The notes under the pieces: generated by a model | Seen by the model: only the letters and a program-made list of their open reading frames with translations | What the model was told of the DNA's origin: nothing | The model's database searches: none | NCBI GenBank assembly: GCA_029844215.1 | Contig: CM056733.1 | Coordinates: 47,629,142 to 47,693,141 of the forward strand | From: Przewalskia tangutica | Lineage: Eukaryota; Streptophyta; Magnoliopsida; Solanales; Solanaceae | Length of the DNA stretch: 64,000 bases | Direction of reading: 5' to 3' | Program-made: the position numbers and the translations under genes | Shown here: positions 60,205-64,000 of the stretch, piece by piece | Numbering within the stretch: position 1 is the first letter of the stretch | How the letters are laid out: each line of letters begins with the position of its first letter

Positions 60205-62764
60205 GTGACGAGCGTAACTCCCCAGATCCGCCTCGACTCGCACCGCATGGCCACAAAGACCGCATGACCACAAGGGCCGCAACTAACTCCGAACTCCCGT
60301 AGTTCCGCATGGATCCCCGACCCGCATGAGGTATTCTCAATCACGGTCCTGCATCACCGAGTCTACCCCCGCATCGGAGGGCGCCTAACCTCCTAAATAA
60401 GTCAAGGCGAGTGGTACAATACTAACATAACCCGCTGATAGTCAAACAACTTTAAGCGCAATGAGGAAAACTCCTTTACACTAACATCACAAGATACTAA
60501 CACACGTAGCATCCTAGCATGTTTACTTATCAATCAACAAGAAAGTATTACAAGGCTATCACAAACCAACACAATCAAGTTATACACACAAGGTACTTTC
60601 TACTATATGTCAACAAGTTCGTTTTTATCCCCAAAGTACTTCATACATTAACTCTTTAAAAGATACGCATTACTTCACAAAAGTCACACAATACCCGTAG
60701 TATATGAAAAATAGAGTGATTATCTTTTGAAGTAAATCAAAACACTTACCTTTGTAAAATCAAGTAACAACATTATTTTCCAAACGTCCAAGTTTGCCTA
60801 ATTTCAAATGTTCACGCTTTCTTATTTTAGAAAGGTTTCAGAGTTCATAGTCTTATTCATTTAAGAATATAATTCTCTTTAAACCATCCGAGAAACATAA
60901 GCCTTATATGTGAGTAGGATATTCTTGTTTATAACAATCTTATTACAAAGAATCATGATCTAGGAAATATCATTTTGTCTCATCTTAGCTTCTATGCAGA
61001 TGGAAGTTTCTACTGGTTTTAATAATACTTAATCACAAACATTTCTTTATTAACGCTCGCAGTTGGTTTGTCGATACACATTCGATTCAAATCAAGAAAC
61101 ATTCTTGAGCCGTTATACCTAACTTCCCATAAAGCTAGTATAACTCTTAAGTTTTCAAAACCAAGTATTACTCTTCTTTCAAAATGATTCAAAATCTTTG
61201 AAATACTTCAAGTTCTTTATTATTACATAACCAAATCTTATAGTTCAAATCAGCCACCTTTTAAAACCACAAGTATTTTCTTACCTACATAAAGTCGTTA
61301 TAACCAACTTCCCATAAAGTCATTATAACACTTTATGTTTTAGACCAATCAAATACATTTAACACACGACGCCTATCGCACTACATAGTTACACACATAT
61401 CATGCTGTAAGAGATAGGAAGAGGTTCACATACCTCGCGACGAGTATCGACTAATAGCAAACGCCCAAGTACTTCCAACCGCCGGCTACTCCTTAAGCCA
61501 AGTAGATCGCGCCACACGTAGTACTTCAACCTATAAGGCCACAAGGCGCTTTATTAACATTGAGATCTCTTCGTATAACATTCTACGTAAAATTCGCAAA
61601 GACTCTCCCCGCAACCGCAGAAATCTCCTCTCTATCGAGGCCGCCATCAAGCCAACCAGGGGGGGTTTATACGCCTAACCTGACGTACAATTCTACTTCA
61701 CATGTACACAAGTTCATCAGAATACACCCCTATGTAATTACAGTCAGCTTCTCTTTCTTAATATTCGTGCTTAAGTCAAAAGACATTGCCGCAGTTAGGT
61801 TCAGTTCTATATATAGTATACTTCAACTATATAATCTACAACATGTAATTTCCAATTACAATAGAAGGTCAAGAGTATTTACCTCGATAAGCCCATAATT
61901 ATCCAAGTATAAAGTCGATCCCGCAACGCTTAGCTCCAACTCCGGCGCCCAACTCCGCCTCCAACTACCCTTAGAAGTTCTAACCAACTTCTACATACTA
62001 CTCCAACTAACCATGGAGATTTTCCTGTGGTTTCGGTTTGGACCGACGGAAGTATAATAGTATAACTGGCTTTTTGCAAAGGTATAACCTTAGAATACTA
62101 CAAGGTATACGGCTAAGGTAATTGGGCATTATAACAATACTTTTGAGAGTATTTCTACCAAGAGAGTGGTATTTATACGAGACAACACCACAAGTGGGGT
62201 ATACCCTTGGCCAACCCTACTAGGAGGGGGACTCTCGCCTGGGGAAAAGGGTGCTCGCCAAAGGCCTTCCCAAAGCGGAGAGGAGGGACGAAACACTACA
62301 AGGAGAGTGGGGAGGATTTTAGACTTAGGAAAGTTTTGATGAAGAAGTCTTCAAAGGAGGAGGGTATTTATAGGCTAAGCAAAGGCCAACCAATGGCCAA
62401 GATCTAGCCAAGTGCTATGCAAGTGTAGGCCAAGATTCCTCCACGTGTACCTTATCCATCTACCACACAAATATCACAAAATATCCTACCTACTCCCACT
62501 CACCCATTTCGCCCAAGCCGCCCCACATGCCCACCAATGAGAGGGTGCCAAGTGTTGCCCTCTCGCTGGTCCAAAACATTTCGCCTCTGAAAAATCCGTG
62601 AAAATTAAAAATGATATAGCCTAATTTTCCTTCGCAAGTCAGATAAAACGCTTCGCCGAAAACGACTCTAACCGTGTCAGTGAACAAAATAAATCGCCAA
62701 GCCACTTTAAAGTCCAAACTTTTCTACGCACGCCCCACGCATACTCCGAAATACTGGTATAACA
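60205..62764 (-). repeat. R6 5' LTR (right copy), truncated
   Basis: It is collinear with 55340-57911 and ends ACTGGTATAACA before the ACTTT duplication. About 890 bp are missing from its gag-proximal end. The 40 bp at 60166-60204 match neither side well. A stem-loop lies at 61288-61337 and a TATA box at 62365-62372. Confidence 0.88.
62365..62372 (-). promoter_or_regulatory. R6 5' LTR TATA box
   Basis: TATTTATA, the same setting as 57503. Confidence 0.7.
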
Positions 62765-63045
62765 ACTTTCGAGGCGAATCGCCTCACCAGCAGATTAGAT
62801 ACGCACATCCACCGTCACAGAGTGGTCCTCCGCGCAGTTCGTGACGCTCGGTATGCAGAGTTGGTCGAGCTCCGTGAGCTTCCGCTCACGCTACATGAAG
62901 GTTCCAAACACCGATTCGCTTTTTCCTGTTCACACGTGACAGGCGTCATCCCGGGGAATGTCGTCTTTAGTTGGTACTTGTTTTACCTGCGGCACTTGGA
63001 GCGTGGTTAGGGTCGTGAGGAAACTTAGCCTGAGGTACTTGGACC
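62765..63045 (+). pseudogene. R4 second-unit gag resumed, fused to an integrase scrap
   Basis: After the ACTTT duplication the gag of 35306-35758 continues (CGAGGCGAATCGCCTCACC) to a zinc knuckle half, GTACTTGTTTTACCTGCGG (62969-62987). Then, at about 62990-63040, it jumps to GTCGTGAGGAAACTTAGCCTGAGGTACTTG, which is the integrase GPY/F part found at 31392-31425. The intervening spacer is missing. It ends abruptly at GGACCGGGAACAGAG, where a new gag copy starts. Confidence 0.78.
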
Positions 63046-63640
63046 GGGAACAGAGAATATATATTGCAAAGAGGCGACCCTGTTACTAGCTAAGGATGTA
63101 GCTACCAGAGAGTATATGATGTATCGATTTATCACGGATCTTGACGACTATCTAAGAGATGGTAGTGCAAGAGTAATTCTTCGCTAGGCTTCGAGCATGG
63201 CCTGTACGGGCTTATGCGATCGTGCCAAGAAACATAGAGATCGACGGTTAACCAAGGACAGCAGAAGAGGCCGTAATGAAGGTCCTTTGGTAACTTTCGA
63301 GGCGAATCGCCTCACCAAATAGATTAGATATGCACATCCACCAACAGAGTGGTCCTCCACTGCAGTTCGTGACGCTCGGTATGCAGGAGTTGGTCGAGCT
63401 CCGTAGCTTCCTGCTCACACCACACGGCGTTCCACCACCGGATTCGCTTTTTCCTCGTTGTTCACACGTGATGCGCCATCCCGGAATGTCGCTTTAGTTG
63501 GTACTTGTTTTACTCGCGCCGCCGTGGCCACGTGTCGAAAGGATGTCCTAGTAGGAGGGATGCAAGTAGGAGGACTCACCTTCAGATCGCTAGTTCACAC
63601 CTTCCCTAGATATGCGCCAACCGGCAGATTGATTAGACGA
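63046..63640 (+). pseudogene. R4 third gag copy without its start
   Basis: It enters gag at GAACAGAGAATATATATTGC, the same point at which R4 gag resumes at 29880 after R5. It then follows 29880-30480 closely. The zinc knuckle region is at 63498-63550 (GGTACTTGTTTTAC ... CGTGGCCACGTG). No LTR or PBS precedes it. Stops are frequent. Confidence 0.8.
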
Positions 63641-64000
63641 CAGTGGAGTGAAGCAAGAGATACAGTATATCCTTAACCTCTGTAGATTTGTATGTGTGAT
63701 AGGATGAGTATCCCTTAAGTGTTATGTCCAGATAGCATCAGGTTAGTTGTGATTAGAAATCATGGTTAGTTAAAGGGTAAGATGGGATAAGGTAAGTGTA
63801 AGCCTTAGAGTTTTATACGCTGAGACCTTGTAGAGGCAAGGCCATCTGGTAAAAGAGTTATTTTATGTTTAACCCTTATCTGAGTGCATAGTATAAATGG
63901 GATATATTTGTGGATAAGTCCCCGAGTAGTGTGGAATGAAAGAGGGTAGTTGAGCTAAGAAGACCGCAGGTTTTCGTGAATGTGATTAGCGAGATTGTTC
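63641..64000 (+). other. R4 noncoding spacer, cut by the window edge
   Basis: Nearly the same as 30481-30830, including GTATCCCTTAAGTGTTATGTCC and GATAAGTCCCCGAGTAG. The element continues past the window. Confidence 0.75.

Larger units (their letters stand above)
35759..62764 (-). mobile_element. R6: LTR retrotransposon carrying R7 and R8 inside it
   Basis: The outermost minus-strand element of the stack is bounded by a perfect 5-bp target duplication ACTTT (35754-35758 and 62765-62769). Its left LTR is split (35759-36056 and 54759-57911), the interior is 57912 to about 60165, and the right LTR is truncated (about 60205-62764). The ends are TGTCACGACC on the left and GTATAACA on the right. 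The interior holds an integrase remnant, spacer and gag, all on the minus strand. Part of the 5' LTR, the PBS and the gag start are deleted, so it could no longer transpose. Confidence 0.88.

Noticed and set aside
1..64000. Host genes, tRNA, rRNA, centromere satellite or telomere repeats.
   Set aside because: Nothing outside the retrotransposon parts could be supported. Apart from 12772-12941 and about 60166-60204 the window is accounted for by elements.

Overview
This window looks like plant nuclear heterochromatin made almost entirely of long-terminal-repeat (LTR) retrotransposons of the Ty3/gypsy (Metaviridae) superfamily. The evidence is a set of kilobase-scale direct repeats that start TGTTATACC and end GTCGTGACA, primer-binding sites of the plant initiator-Met tRNA type (TGGTATC...), polypurine tracts, Gag zinc knuckles, and one recognisable protease, reverse transcriptase, RNase H and integrase tract. 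The integrase has a GPY/F module and a chromodomain-like tail, which points to a chromovirus (Tekay/Del-like by general appearance, not proven). I see no host gene, tRNA, rRNA or CRISPR array. The species cannot be named from this sequence; an angiosperm, probably a eudicot, is my inference. Every Gag and Pol frame is broken.

Layout. R1 (+) is the 3' half of a Pol-bearing element: integrase at 1-1119, a tail at 10273-10450 and an LTR at 10451-12771. It is split by R2 (-, 1120-10272), a complete Gag-only element. An LTR remnant with a minisatellite (12772-14019) leads into R3 (+), a protease-RT-RNase H-integrase tract without Gag (14020-17672). Next is R4 (+), a head-to-tail series that shares its LTRs: LTR1 17673-20145, Gag from 20353, integrase tail ending near 31745, LTR2 31780-35104, then PBS and Gag again. 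R5 (+, 20548-29864) is inserted in the first R4 Gag. The second R4 Gag is cut at 35758 and resumes at 62765. Between these points lies a stack of three more elements: R6 (-, 35759-62764) contains R7 (-, 36057-54758) inside its left LTR, and R7 contains R8 (+, 41863-51103) inside its 5' LTR. The right edge of the window ends inside another rearranged R4 Gag and spacer copy.

How the parts relate. R2, R5, R6, R7 and R8 share one plan: LTRs of about 3.4-3.7 kb around only about 2.1-2.6 kb of internal DNA that holds a Gag pseudogene, a shared noncoding spacer and, in R5, R6, R8 and R4, a short integrase C-terminal remnant. Protease, RT and RNase H are absent. This fits a non-autonomous Gag-only lineage (TR-GAG or LARD-like) that probably relied on Pol from relatives such as R1 and R3. 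All of these elements carry the same near-palindrome just 5' of the polypurine tract. Three different minisatellites sit near one position in the LTRs of different elements.

Caveat. Copies that should be nearly identical differ by many one-to-three-base changes concentrated at CG, CAG/CTG and GG runs. This may be base-calling error in methylated DNA rather than biology, so frame breaks should not be read literally until checked.
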